Notes: generated by a model not told the origin, from the letters alone. A stretch of DNA of 64,000 nucleotides from Allopusillimonas soli (GCF_004153445.1 NZ_SDQC01000006.1:1-64000); one strand, 5' to 3'. Counted from the first letter of the stretch, positions 1 to 8,225 are shown. Made by a program: numbers and translations.

Positions 1-252
1 ACATCGCGGATTCCTAAGATAAAATCGACTGGGGACATCGGCATTCCTTCCATTAGACGTGTTTCTTCGCAAAAACAAGTTTAATGAATGCTGATCGTCC
101 CCCTTTTATGATGAAGAGCCCGCTTCTTTTGCTAAGACAAGACTGCCTGTGTTGATGACGATGCATTGCGCATAGAGCAAAACACAATGAGCAAAGCACA
201 TGGTGCTTACTGTATTGCTCGTTGAATAGGCAAAAGCCAGTGGCCCCAGGCG
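1..252. other. Left-edge stretch without a recognised gene
   Basis: I see no open frame with coding character, no tRNA and no repeat here. It is AT-rich like the rest of the accessory left end. A gene lying left of the window could end here, but no convincing tail is visible. Confidence 0.4.
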
Positions 253-281
253 AAAAAAACCCTCAGAGAGAACGGGCTTTT
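253..281 (-). terminator. Probable Rho-independent terminator of the toxin/antitoxin operon
   Basis: Read on the minus strand, a short stem (AAAgCCC against GGGTTT, one bulge) is followed by a run of seven T. It lies about 50 bases past the antitoxin stop, where a terminator for that operon is expected. The stem is short and imperfect. Confidence 0.5.
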
Positions 282-297
282 AGGGGAGTAATTTTGT

Positions 298-312
298 GTG
301 GATCTTATCCAC
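298..312. repeat. Short perfect inverted repeat downstream of the antitoxin
   Basis: GTGGAT and ATCCAC form a six-base perfect stem around a three-base loop. It sits between the antitoxin stop and the terminator and could be an RNA-stabilising hairpin. It may also be chance. Confidence 0.3.
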
Positions 313-332
313 CTGCCTCGCGTTAGGGTATG

Positions 333-632
333 TCACGACGCCTGAAGCGTACGCACAACCATCTCCGGTTCATTCGCCATAATTTTCAGTAGAGCGGCTG
401 CGGGACCAGTAGGATTGCGGTGGCCTTGTTCCCAGTTCTGAAGCGTCCGGACGCTAACGTGAATGGCCCTCGCAAACTCTGATTGCGACAGATGTGTTTT
501 CTCGCGGGTCGCCTTGACATCGATCGTCTCAACCTTGAACACACGCGATGGCTCCAGCTCGCCCTTGCGAATAGCAACCGCCTGCTTCAGACTGGCCTGC
601 AAATCATCAAATAAAGTATCACCCTTCTTCAT
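333..632 (-). CDS. HTH antitoxin of a type II toxin/antitoxin pair (HigA/NadS-like)
   Basis: A 99-residue DNA-binding protein with one Cro/C1-type helix-turn-helix at about residues 48-70 (LSQSEFARAIHVSVRTLQNW), followed by the NPTGPAAALL stretch usual in antitoxins of this class. It should neutralise the toxin encoded just upstream and repress the shared promoter. The stop of the toxin and the start of this gene share an ATGA, so the two are translationally coupled. The toxin-first order is typical of higBA-like loci. Family assignment is from motifs and context; the exact subfamily is not settled. Confidence 0.85.
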   Translation of the reverse strand: MKKGDTLFDDLQASLKQAVAIRKGELEPSRVFKVETIDVKATREKTHLSQSEFARAIHVSVRTLQNWEQGHRNPTGPAAALLKIMANEPEMVVRTLQAS

Positions 633-949
633 AATCGAAGCTCCTTTACCAGTTCGCCCAGTGTCGCTATCTCGCCAGGCGTCAAATTGTCCTTTCGGGA
701 CTTTGGATAGGCGACCAACATGTAGATTTGTTGATCTTCACTAATCCAGTAGTAGATCACTCGGATTCCGCTACTCTTTCCCATGCCTTGTCGGCCATAA
801 CGAATCTTCCGAATACCACCCCCACCCGGAATGAGATCACCCCGCGCCGGATTCTCGATTAGCAGATTCTGAAGCCCGGTATATTCCTCATCTGATAACA
901 AGGCAGTGATCAGCTTTGTGAACACCGGGGTTTCAATGAATTCCATCAC
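629..949 (-). CDS. RelE/HigB-type toxin
   Basis: A 106-residue protein with RelE/ParE-superfamily character: a basic GGIRKIRYGRQGMGKSSG segment, the core strands RVIYYW and IYMLVAYPKS, and the C-terminal stretch KDNLTPGEIATLGELVKEL typical of HigB2/RelE-like mRNA interferases. Such toxins cleave mRNA at the ribosome until bound by the partner antitoxin. The frame starts with GTG at 949 and has an ATG at 946. A promoter-operator palindrome ends about seven bases upstream, so the transcript may be nearly leaderless. The gene looks intact. Confidence 0.85.
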   Translation of the reverse strand: MMEFIETPVFTKLITALLSDEEYTGLQNLLIENPARGDLIPGGGGIRKIRYGRQGMGKSSGIRVIYYWISEDQQIYMLVAYPKSRKDNLTPGEIATLGELVKELRL

Positions 950-955
950 GATATT

Positions 956-976
956 TTATACGTCTCTGACGTATAA
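956..976 (-). promoter_or_regulatory. Perfect 9-bp palindromic operator overlapping the toxin/antitoxin promoter
   Basis: The arms TTATACGTC and GACGTATAA are separated by TCT. On the minus strand the proximal arm contains a TATAAA -10-like hexamer, just before the toxin start. A symmetric site on the -10 element fits autorepression by the HTH antitoxin. Observed: the palindrome and its position; inferred: the binding protein. Confidence 0.65.
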
Positions 977-988
977 CACAATCCCGAC

Positions 989-1213
989 ATGACGAGAATA
1001 GACGCTTATCAGAATTTGGCGAAAGCCTGGAACTCGAAAAGCGTGCCACAATTTGCCCGAGAGCGTGTCACCAAAAGGAAGCTGTCAATGATCAAGAAAG
1101 GGACACCCGGTACTCTTACCGTGGCTCAACTGGCGACTTTACTCAATGAAGCCTTGAAATCGGGCGTAAACAGGCCGGTGTACTTGATGGATCTCATGCC
1201 AACGGTGCCGTAA
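989..1213 (+). CDS. Short hypothetical protein, copy 1 of a duplicated sequence
   Basis: A possible 74-residue protein of unknown function. The second half, from the internal Met at 1088 (MIKKGTPGTLTVAQLATLL), recurs in degraded form at 1867-1968, which suggests this part is or was coding. The first half has no counterpart in copy 2, so the true start may be the internal Met. I recognise no domain. The frame diverges from the toxin/antitoxin operon and shares its palindromic upstream region. Confidence 0.4.
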   Translation: MTRIDAYQNLAKAWNSKSVPQFARERVTKRKLSMIKKGTPGTLTVAQLATLLNEALKSGVNRPVYLMDLMPTVP

Positions 1214-1253
1214 GTCGTGCACATGCAAATCATCCAGTCCAGCTGATACCGTC

Positions 1254-1496
1254 AAAGTACTGACTGGCTTCGGCGGTGCCGGGGGTATTGGAAGTCATTG
1301 AGGACGATAGTACGGGCACTTATCGGGCGGTCTATACGGTTAAATTTGCCGAAGCTGTGTTCGTCTTGCACTGCTTTCAAAAAAGAGCAAAAGCAGGATA
1401 TCCACTCCCAAGCCCGACATGGACATTATCCGTTCCCGGCTGAAAATGGCCGAGCAACAAGCGCAGGAGCTTCAGAATGCAAAAACGAATCGTTGA
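1254..1496 (+). pseudogene. Decayed Gp49/HigB-like phage-type toxin
   Basis: Three pieces of a PF05973-type toxin read in different frames: KVLTGFGGAG, then VLEVIEDDSTGTYRAVYTVK continuing through FAEAVFVLHCFQKRAKAG, then KPDMDIIRSRLKMAEQQAQE. The first frame break is in a five-G run at 1281-1285, consistent with one inserted G; the second is near 1400. No clear start region remains. The remnant overlaps the start of the downstream antitoxin by 20 bases, as intact pairs of this type often do. The toxin should be inactive. Confidence 0.75.
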
Positions 1497-1812
1497 TGGC
1501 GTCGAAGTGCGACGTAGCTCTGGAAATGTTTTCGCAGACCTCGGCGTGCCAGATGCCAACAAACTCAAAGTCAAAACCGATCTAGCGATTGAAATCAGGA
1601 AGGCGATGAAGGTACATGGGCTGACTCAAACGGAGGCAGCGCAGCGCATGGGCATTTCGCAGGCGAAGGTATCAGGCATGATGCGAGGTGACTTTACGAA
1701 CCTGTCCAAGCGAAAGCTAATGGAGTGTTTGAATCGCTTGGGCTATGACATCGAAATTAAAGTCAAGCCAGCAAACGAATCTTTAGGGCATCTGACGGTC
1801 GCACTCGCTTAG
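1477..1812 (+). CDS. XRE-family antitoxin, now without a working toxin
   Basis: A 111-residue protein with a helix-turn-helix at about residues 49-70 (LTQTEAAQRMGISQAKVSGM) and the following LSKRKLMECLNRLGYDIEIK segment, a layout typical of antitoxins paired with Gp49-like toxins. The frame is undamaged although the toxin just upstream is broken. It may persist as a regulator or as protection against a related toxin elsewhere (inference). The start at 1477 lies inside the toxin remnant. Confidence 0.8.
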   Translation: MQKRIVDGVEVRRSSGNVFADLGVPDANKLKVKTDLAIEIRKAMKVHGLTQTEAAQRMGISQAKVSGMMRGDFTNLSKRKLMECLNRLGYDIEIKVKPANESLGHLTVALA

Positions 1813-1866
1813 TGAAATGCAGGCTACAGTAATCACAACGGGCAATTGGATCAAATGGAGCTATCC

Positions 1867-1968
1867 ATGATCGAGGAAGGGATACGCGATACTCTTACCC
1901 TGGCCCAACTGGCGGCTTTGCTAAATGAAGTCTCGGAATCAGGCGCAAACAGGCCGGTGTGTATTTGA
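1867..1968 (+). pseudogene. Degraded second copy of the short hypothetical ORF
   Basis: From ATG at 1867 this reads MIEEGIRDTLTLAQLAALLN and ends at TGA after 33 residues. It aligns with residues 34 onward of the ORF at 989-1213, including the shared nucleotides encoding AQLA, LLNE and NRPV. Four extra bases near the end (GTGT) shift the frame and cause the early stop. A GGAG lies before the ATG, so a short peptide could still be made. The two copies flank the decayed toxin/antitoxin locus. Confidence 0.6.
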
Positions 1969-2115
1969 TGGACCCCGCTAACGCCATACGCCTGCCTGTA
2001 TCGGAAGCATCCATTGAAATCGCTATAGATTCTATCCACCTTTGGGCGAGCACACAGAGCGATGAGCATGGTTCATAGGAACCGTAAGGCGGTGTGTTCT
2101 CGCCTCTGCCTTTCA

Positions 2116-2593
2116 TCATTGCTGCCGATCCACGTACTCAACCAACTTCAAGAAGGTCTTCAGAACGATTTCAGCAGCGATGGGGTTAAACCCCCACTCG
2201 ATAAGATCTGACCTCAAGGTATCGACTGACACTGTGGGGCTTTTATATCTATCCAGCAAATCGGAGTACAGGGACCGGTTGCGCAAAAAACGCACAAGTA
2301 AAGCCTTGCGTTGTGCCACGTCCTGGGCGAGTACGAATTGTTCAAACGCCTGTGTCGCAGAAAGATGGCTATCTCCCAACCTTTCCAACAACCCAAAATA
2401 CCTTGCGCTTACTAGTGCTTGCAGTGCCACGCCGTTATTAGTACTTTTATACCCCATGTGCTTTGCAATGGTTGCTGTCGGAGTTGGTTGTGCACACACG
2501 GCGTCATATACTATTACGCATAAAAGCAATAACCTCCTCCAACTTAATGGAGGGTGCTCTTGGGTTTTCTTTGCGGGACGAGTATGCGTTCAT
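2116..2593 (-). pseudogene. Frameshifted conserved hypothetical gene (DUF5343-like)
   Basis: Two minus-strand frames together make one protein. The 5' part from ATG at 2593 reads MNAYSSRKENPRAPSIKLEE, then VIAFMRNSI and a stop. The rest continues one frame over from about 2520 with YDAVCAQPTPTATIAKHMGY, then KSTNNGVALQALVSARYFGL, and ends with an aspartate- and leucine-rich tail. I recall accessory proteins of about 160 residues beginning like the first part and continuing like the second. The break lies near 2515-2525. Function is unknown; it is either a pseudogene or a sequencing error. Confidence 0.6.
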
Positions 2594-2681
2594 GGTTACG
2601 CTTTTCCTTCTCGTATAAAACAGGACTGCGGAATTTCCCGGCGAGACGACAGTGGGCGTCAACCCAACATCGTTCAACAAT

Positions 2682-3404
2682 TTATGAGGACTCCGCCGAC
2701 GGTCGGAGATAGATCCGTCTCCGATGAATCCGTAAAATACCGCGCTCTTGCATCTGATTGAGAAGAGAGCTAACTGTTTGCCGACTTGCACCAATCATGT
2801 CAGCAATCTCTTGCTGGGTCAGGTCAATATCAATGCATATTTCCTTACCAATGTGCCTGCCACACTGATGTTGAAGCCTTACCAATAGCCTCAATAGCTG
2901 TTCTTCCGTTGACTCGCTGGATGAATTCAATAGGGTATCGCTTAATAGATATAAGCGTCCCAATAGCAGTCCGATTAATTCGCCCGATACACGTGGATGA
3001 TTAGCAAGAAAATCCAGGAAATTCGCTCGAGAAATACAGTAAACAGATGCGTCACTACGGACTTGCGCAAACACTAAACGCGGGCCCATCTGAGGAACCG
3101 AAGCCAACCCGAATGGATCTCCCGGCATGCAAAACCAGAGAATCATTTCTCGGCCTGTTGCTGCTAGCTGAAAGACCTTCACACATCCAGACTTGAGGAT
3201 GTACAGCTTATCTCCGCTGATTCCGGCTCGGAATAGGATTGTATTCCTTTTAAAGCTTTGGATATCAGCACGCTCGAGTAGCTGCTCCCTTTCCATTGGC
3301 TTAAGACGATCCAGAAAACAACTGCTTGCCGCTACCCACTCGGCTGGTATATGGAAGCGTTCGTATTCTGAAGTGGTCGTCGTAGTAGACACAGTTGCGT
3401 CCAT
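2682..3404 (-). CDS. Crp/Fnr-family transcription regulator
   Basis: A 240-residue regulator. A cyclic-nucleotide-binding-like beta roll spans about residues 35-130 (ILFRAGISGDKLYILKSG, ending in MPGDPFG), then a dimer helix, then a winged helix (LTQQEIADMIGASRQTVSSL). No N-terminal cysteine cluster is present, so it is not an oxygen-sensing FNR. Its recognition helix reads SRQTVSS, unlike the CRP SRETVGR or FNR VETISR patterns, so its site probably differs. It lies divergent to the ThDP enzyme gene, 106 bases away, and is a reasonable candidate to control it. The ligand is unknown. Confidence 0.9.
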   Translation of the reverse strand: MDATVSTTTTTSEYERFHIPAEWVAASSCFLDRLKPMEREQLLERADIQSFKRNTILFRAGISGDKLYILKSGCVKVFQLAATGREMILWFCMPGDPFGLASVPQMGPRLVFAQVRSDASVYCISRANFLDFLANHPRVSGELIGLLLGRLYLLSDTLLNSSSESTEEQLLRLLVRLQHQCGRHIGKEICIDIDLTQQEIADMIGASRQTVSSLLNQMQERGILRIHRRRIYLRPSAESS

Positions 3405-3510
3405 CCAAAAAGTGTCGGCCAGTTGACAGATAATCCTGGCAGCTTAGATCAATATACTATGGCGCCGCACGTTAGATACTACATATCAATGAGGCACTCA
3501 AGGAGCCAAA

Positions 3511-5256
3511 ATGCAGAATAAACAAGCCCTGTCTAGGCATAGTCGAGTTCGAGGAGGCTGGCTAGTAGCGCAAACACTCGCAACAAAAAAAACGGAAGTA
3601 GTGTTTACCATGAGCGGCGGCTTTATTAATCCCGTCATCGAAGGGCTGGTGCAACATGGAGTTCGTGTAGTTAACGCTCCAGATGAAAGGATTGCGGGGC
3701 ATCTCGCTGATGGCTGGGCGCGAAGCTCACGTGCACCCGCAGTGTGCTTAGCGGGCCCAGAAGGAATGGGAAATGCAGTACCCGCAATGCTGGAGGCCTT
3801 TGGTCAACATTCTCCTGTACTGTTTATTACAGGGTCAAGCACAATTAAAAGAATGGGACAAGGCGGATTCAAAGAGATTGATCACGTCCGTGTGGCTGAT
3901 CCACTTACCAAATATTCCGTGTTGGTTACTGACGGGAACCGGATTCCTGAATTCATTAATAAGGCTTACGAAATTTGTGGCAGCGGAAATCCTGGTCCTG
4001 TACACATATCAATTCCCACAGATTTGCTGTACTCGTCGTTCGATAACCCGAACAAGCGGCTAGATAGGCCGTTCAGTCTGACAGCCCAGCCTGAGCATTT
4101 GGCGTGGCCTGACCCGGGTGAGATCAACACATTGTTCGACAAGCTCGAGAAAGCGAAAAGGCCGGTGGTAATAGCTGGAAATGGAGTTTGGTGGGGCCGC
4201 GCCGAAACTGAGCTTGCTCGGTTCGCATCGCGATATGATGTTCCCGTGTTAATAGTTCCCTATCATCAAGCGTTATTTGAAGGTCAACTTCCTTATTACT
4301 TTGGATTAGCAGACATCCACCAATATCCACCCGCAGAAGCAATGTTACGTGATGCCGATTTGATCTTGAGCATTGGTTGTCGACTCGATAATATGCTCAA
4401 CTTTGGCAACCCACCGCTAGTTCCAAAAACAGCTGAACTGATATGTGTGAATGGCTCCATTACTGAAGTAGCCGACAATCATGCGGCCGATGTCAATCTG
4501 CTCGGCCATCCAAGAATTGTGCTGTCAAAGCTAGCTGAAGCAAAAGAAGGTTCTGAGCCTGTCACGCGAGAATGGCTAAAGACTTGTCGCCAAGATCGCT
4601 CACGGTGGATAGGCGAGCTGCAGGAACTGATTCGAAAAGAGTCAGACAGCCGACCCATGCACCCACTTGCATTATCTGTTGAAGTCATAAATGCAATTGG
4701 AAGCAACGACTTCTTGGTCATTGATGGCGGGGATACACATTACTGGGCTGAGATGGCTTTAAACATAGCTGCGTTTAACGGCAAGCCCATTCGGGGCGTA
4801 TTCCATCCCGGACCAAATAGTTTAATCGGATGCGGCATATCGTTTGGTATGGCTTTAAAGCTGATGCACCCAACCAGTAATGTAGTTGTGCTCAGCGGAG
4901 ATGGTGCCTTTTTATCAGGAGGCTTTGGCATTGAGCTTGCGTTCAATGAAAATGTGCCTATCACGGTCGTGATTGATAATAACCGAGGCTTAAGCTCCAT
5001 CGAACAACAACAAAGGCGCATTTGGGATAGTGGTGAACCGTGTGGAACTGCCTTCAGAGATGTTCCGTTTGATGGTCTATTTAAAGGCTTAGGCGGGCAC
5101 GGAATAACTATAGATGAGCCTTCTGAAATTGCTCACGCCATCAGGGAGGCGATAGCCAGCAATCTTCCAGCATGCGTCAATGTTCGGACTAAGGGTGTCA
5201 TCAGCCCCCTTGTTGAGGCGTTGACAGACAGACGTGCCAAGTCTTCGATAGAGTAA
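3511..5256 (+). CDS. ThDP-dependent enzyme, acetolactate synthase (IlvB)-like
   Basis: A 581-residue thiamin-diphosphate enzyme with the usual three domains. The N-terminal Pyr domain has the catalytic glutamate at about residue 59 (APDERIAGHLADGWAR); the middle domain has the GPVHISIPTDL stretch; the C-terminal PP domain has the ThDP/Mg motif SGDGAF (about 461-466) to DNN (about 489). The length fits the POX/AHAS family, but the substrate cannot be read from sequence. A strong AAGGAG precedes the ATG. Bug receptor and broken acyl-CoA ligase genes follow on the same strand, suggesting a catabolic rather than a valine/isoleucine biosynthetic role. Confidence 0.9.
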   Translation: MQNKQALSRHSRVRGGWLVAQTLATKKTEVVFTMSGGFINPVIEGLVQHGVRVVNAPDERIAGHLADGWARSSRAPAVCLAGPEGMGNAVPAMLEAFGQHSPVLFITGSSTIKRMGQGGFKEIDHVRVADPLTKYSVLVTDGNRIPEFINKAYEICGSGNPGPVHISIPTDLLYSSFDNPNKRLDRPFSLTAQPEHLAWPDPGEINTLFDKLEKAKRPVVIAGNGVWWGRAETELARFASRYDVPVLIVPYHQALFEGQLPYYFGLADIHQYPPAEAMLRDADLILSIGCRLDNMLNFGNPPLVPKTAELICVNGSITEVADNHAADVNLLGHPRIVLSKLAEAKEGSEPVTREWLKTCRQDRSRWIGELQELIRKESDSRPMHPLALSVEVINAIGSNDFLVIDGGDTHYWAEMALNIAAFNGKPIRGVFHPGPNSLIGCGISFGMALKLMHPTSNVVVLSGDGAFLSGGFGIELAFNENVPITVVIDNNRGLSSIEQQQRRIWDSGEPCGTAFRDVPFDGLFKGLGGHGITIDEPSEIAHAIREAIASNLPACVNVRTKGVISPLVEALTDRRAKSSIE

Positions 5257-5303
5257 ATGCATCAAAAAAATTAATGGACAATACGCCATTGAGGAGACCC
5301 ATA

Positions 5304-6281
5304 ATGATTAAGACTCATCTTTACCGCTTGTACATCGCCGCAGTAGTAATGGCACTCTTCACCACAAGTGCTGCCTCTCAGGAATCATGGCCTTCAAGCC
5401 CCGTGCGTATTGTCGTGCCATATGCTCCCGGCGGATCAATTGATATTTTGGCTAGACAACTTAGCAACGCTTTGTCAGAAATCTTGAATGCCACTTTCGT
5501 GGTAGAAAATAAATCCGGTGCTGCCGGAGCAATAGGAACTCAATATGTTGCCAGTCAGCCGGCGGATGGGTATACGTTTCTCTTTACTACTGTGAGTCAT
5601 ACCCTTGCACCAAGTTTACGAGATTTGCCATTTGATCCGCAGAAGGATTTCGTGGCCGTTATCAACGTAGCCGACAGCCCGCAAGTGCTAATCCGAAATC
5701 CCTCATTAAAAGTGGAAACGCTGCAGGAACTCATTAACATGGCCAAATCGCAGCCAGGAAAGCTAAGTTATGGTCACAGTGGTCATGGTGCGCCAGCAAA
5801 CATCGCGATGGAGTTACTTAAGTCTAAGGCCGATATAGATATTCTGGGTATTCCTTACAAAGGCGCTGGGCCCGTGGTTACCGCCGTTAGGGCTAACGAA
5901 GTGCCGCTTGGGATGGCTAGCTTACCGGCTGTCGCTTCACTGTTAAGCTCTGGGCAAATTGCTGCATTGGGAGTCTCAACGCCACAACGTAACAAGCTCA
6001 TCCCCCAGGTGCCCACTTTTGCTGAATCAGGCGTGCCTGGATACAACTTCAATACTTGGCTGGGTCTCGTCGCTAAAGTGGGCACTCCCAAAGAGGATAT
6101 GGCTAAACTTGTCGATGCCACAAACGAGGCTTTAGCGAATCCAAAGATTCTCAAAGCATTTACATCGCAGGGATTTGACACAGTTGGAGGCACATCGAAA
6201 GATTTTGAACTGATGTTGAACGACGAGTTTGCTCGATGGCCTGCCTTACTTAAGGAGGCCGGCATTGAAAAACAACAATAA
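5304..6281 (+). CDS. Bug-family periplasmic solute-binding receptor (TctC-like)
   Basis: A 325-residue exported receptor. It has a signal peptide (LYIAAVVMALFTTSAASQ), the entry signature WPSSPVRIVVPYAPGGSIDI, and the ENKSGAAG segment of Bug proteins. The start at 5304 is preferred over the in-frame ATG at 5274 because GAGGAG lies eight bases ahead of it. Bug receptors feed carboxylates to tripartite TctAB transporters, but no TctA or TctB gene is in the window. It follows the ThDP enzyme by about 50 bases and is probably co-transcribed. The cluster is more AT-rich than the core genes to the right. Confidence 0.92.
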   Translation: MIKTHLYRLYIAAVVMALFTTSAASQESWPSSPVRIVVPYAPGGSIDILARQLSNALSEILNATFVVENKSGAAGAIGTQYVASQPADGYTFLFTTVSHTLAPSLRDLPFDPQKDFVAVINVADSPQVLIRNPSLKVETLQELINMAKSQPGKLSYGHSGHGAPANIAMELLKSKADIDILGIPYKGAGPVVTAVRANEVPLGMASLPAVASLLSSGQIAALGVSTPQRNKLIPQVPTFAESGVPGYNFNTWLGLVAKVGTPKEDMAKLVDATNEALANPKILKAFTSQGFDTVGGTSKDFELMLNDEFARWPALLKEAGIEKQQ

Positions 6282-6299
6282 GAGTGCTGATCCGCTTCG

Positions 6300-7027
6300 G
6301 TTTCCCGGACAGTTGTCAAGGTTAGTGCCAGGCGTTTTTGATCCGCTCCCAGAAATTAGACGGTTTAAAACTGGAGAGAGGTTGCCTCTTTGGGTTTCAC
6401 TGACCACTTTTGGACGAACTCGCTTGGGTCAGATGGCCGAGCGAGCCGTGGGATCCGCAATCAATCATCTATACATCGGGGACCACTGGCTCCGTCCAAA
6501 GGCGTTTTATCTTCCTGCCTGCACGTGTTCAGCAACTGCGGTCCGGAGACTTGGCAAATGATCACCGAGAAAGATGGTTGTATGATCAATGTGCCGATAT
6601 TTCACATCGATGGCACCGGCGTAACCTACTTCATATTCGCACTCGGTGGATCTATTTCACCTCTTGAACGATTTGATACGGCAGTATTCTGGAGTCAGGT
6701 GCCTGATACGGATAAAATCACCACATTTTTGCTGGGCTCGATGGCTGGCTTCCTGCTCAAGCAGGCTTCTGCACCGGAAGAGAAGCGACATCCTTTGCGC
6801 ACTGTCTTTATTATGCCTTTCAGCGGTCTAGTCGAAACGTTTTCTTCGGCTGCGATGTGCATACGATCTTCAACATGACTGAAATTTCCACACCTATATT
6901 ATCGGTTAAGAATCCGCAACTGGCAGGAACCTGCGGCCAATAGCGCTCGGGCGTGGACATCCGCCCTGGTAGACGACCATGACTGTGAAGTCCCGATCGG
7001 TGATACTGGTGAAATGAACCTGGGATA
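6300..7027 (+). pseudogene. Acyl-CoA ligase (AMP-forming) remnant with several frameshifts
   Basis: Pieces of an adenylate-forming ligase appear in order in three frames. PWDPQSIIYTSGTTG is the AMP-binding loop (from about 6450). SKGVLSSCLHVFSNCGPETW continues one frame over, then INVPIFHIDGTGVTYFIFAL and RFDTAVFW. GCDVHTIFNMTEISTPIL follows another shift, then an in-frame stop near 6942 after AGTCGQ, then LVDDHDCEVPIGDTGEMNLG in yet another frame. Both ends are missing. I recall this order from crotonobetaine/carnitine-CoA ligase-like enzymes. It once completed a carboxylate catabolic cluster with the two genes before it and cannot make active enzyme now. Confidence 0.85.
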
Positions 7028-7175
7028 GAGAACAAGCCGGTATCAAAATCAAGTCAAAACGGTTTAGTTAAAACTGTCCACCAGAGAGGATATTCCTCAT
7101 GCAAGAATTAGCATGCAGGGCATTTACTGCGATCAATAGCTTGGTGCTCGGGGACGTGCCACCCCTGCTAACCCG

Positions 7176-8225
7176 CTACGCAATACGAAGCGCCTCGCGC
7201 TCCATGCCTGGTACATACGTCTCCAACGGCCGTCTCTCAAGCGCCATGGACAGCCAATCCGGATTGGAAAGCAACGCTCTTGCCAATGAGACAGCCTCAA
7301 CACCCGGCAGCGCAAGACACTGTGAGCAATCATCCAAGGTTTTAAGCCCTCCGTTGGCAATCACTCGTGCTCGTGTAACGGCAGCCCCGATCACCTTGAC
7401 GAGTGGCTCTCCCCACTGCTCGTCACGCAGTGCCTTGCGCGTCGATACGTGCAACAGATCAACACCGGCCGTCTCGAGCGCCGAGGCGATGGAGGTCATC
7501 TCCGCCTCACCGCCTGGCGGCGTGTATGAGAGATCGTCCATTTTATAAAGCGACATATTGAAACTGATCGGACGCTTCCCCACTACCCCGCGAACGCATT
7601 CTACAATCTGTACAGGAAGCCTCAAGCGATTTTCAAGCGACCCACCGTATTCATCCTCACGGCGATTGGTGCTGGCAGAAAGGAAATCATCTATCAAGTA
7701 ACCCCTTGCCCCATGAATCTCAATTCCGTCGAAACCTGCTTCGACAGCGTAAGATGCCGCACGCTCAAAGCACTCGATGATCTGCTTGATTTCGGATGTG
7801 GTTGCTGCACGGGCAGCAGCATTCGGCCTTCCAGTTTGCCAAGTATTCCCCGCGGCGATGCCATCACTTGCCGCTATATGTTGAGGGTTCAAACCCGGTT
7901 CCGCCAGGCGGCCTCCATGCTGCAGTTGAGCAAAAATGCGTCCACCCATGTCGTGTACCGCACTGACAACGGTTCTCCATGTATCGCGTTGTGCAGCGGT
8001 ACACAAACCTGGCTGGTTGAAATAAGCCCTTCCAGATATTTTATCTGTATAGAGCGCTTCGGTCATCAATAAACCGACGCCACGTCGGGCATAGTTTGAA
8101 TAATAGAGCGGCATTCGCTCCGATACCGTGCCGTCCTCGTTGGCCTGCATCCGCGACATCGGGGCCAACACCAGGCGATTGCTGATCTGGATGTTTCTAA
8201 TGTCCAGAGGTTCGAGGAGCTTCAT
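7176..8225 (-). CDS. Old Yellow Enzyme-family FMN ene-reductase / NADH:flavin oxidoreductase
   Basis: A 349-residue TIM-barrel flavoenzyme covering the whole family length. Visible motifs are RLVLAPMSRMQ near the N terminus, QLQHGGR, EIHGARGYLIDDFLS with NRREDEYGGS (substrate and FMN site) and a C-terminal phosphate-binding segment (RVIANGG, SLARALLSNPDW). It lacks the C-terminal Fe-S and FAD domains of 2,4-dienoyl-CoA reductases. Expected chemistry is NAD(P)H reduction of an activated C=C bond. It is the last gene of the minus-strand operon; its start overlaps the IclR regulator by 29 bases, with GGAGAA ahead of the ATG. Confidence 0.9.
   Translation of the reverse strand: MKLLEPLDIRNIQISNRLVLAPMSRMQANEDGTVSERMPLYYSNYARRGVGLLMTEALYTDKISGRAYFNQPGLCTAAQRDTWRTVVSAVHDMGGRIFAQLQHGGRLAEPGLNPQHIAASDGIAAGNTWQTGRPNAAARAATTSEIKQIIECFERAASYAVEAGFDGIEIHGARGYLIDDFLSASTNRREDEYGGSLENRLRLPVQIVECVRGVVGKRPISFNMSLYKMDDLSYTPPGGEAEMTSIASALETAGVDLLHVSTRKALRDEQWGEPLVKVIGAAVTRARVIANGGLKTLDDCSQCLALPGVEAVSLARALLSNPDWLSMALERRPLETYVPGMEREALRIA

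Noticed and set aside
1-2600. Prophage
   Set aside because: Only toxin/antitoxin-type and unknown small genes are present; no integrase, capsid, terminase or lysis gene is seen.
2180-2761. 193-codon plus-strand frame
   Set aside because: It lies antisense to the frameshifted conserved gene and the end of the Crp/Fnr gene, has no ribosome site and no recognisable motif.
3423-3458. TTGACA/TATACT as promoter of the ThDP enzyme
   Set aside because: Both hexamers are good but 24 bases apart, too far for a sigma-70 promoter; no better pair was found.
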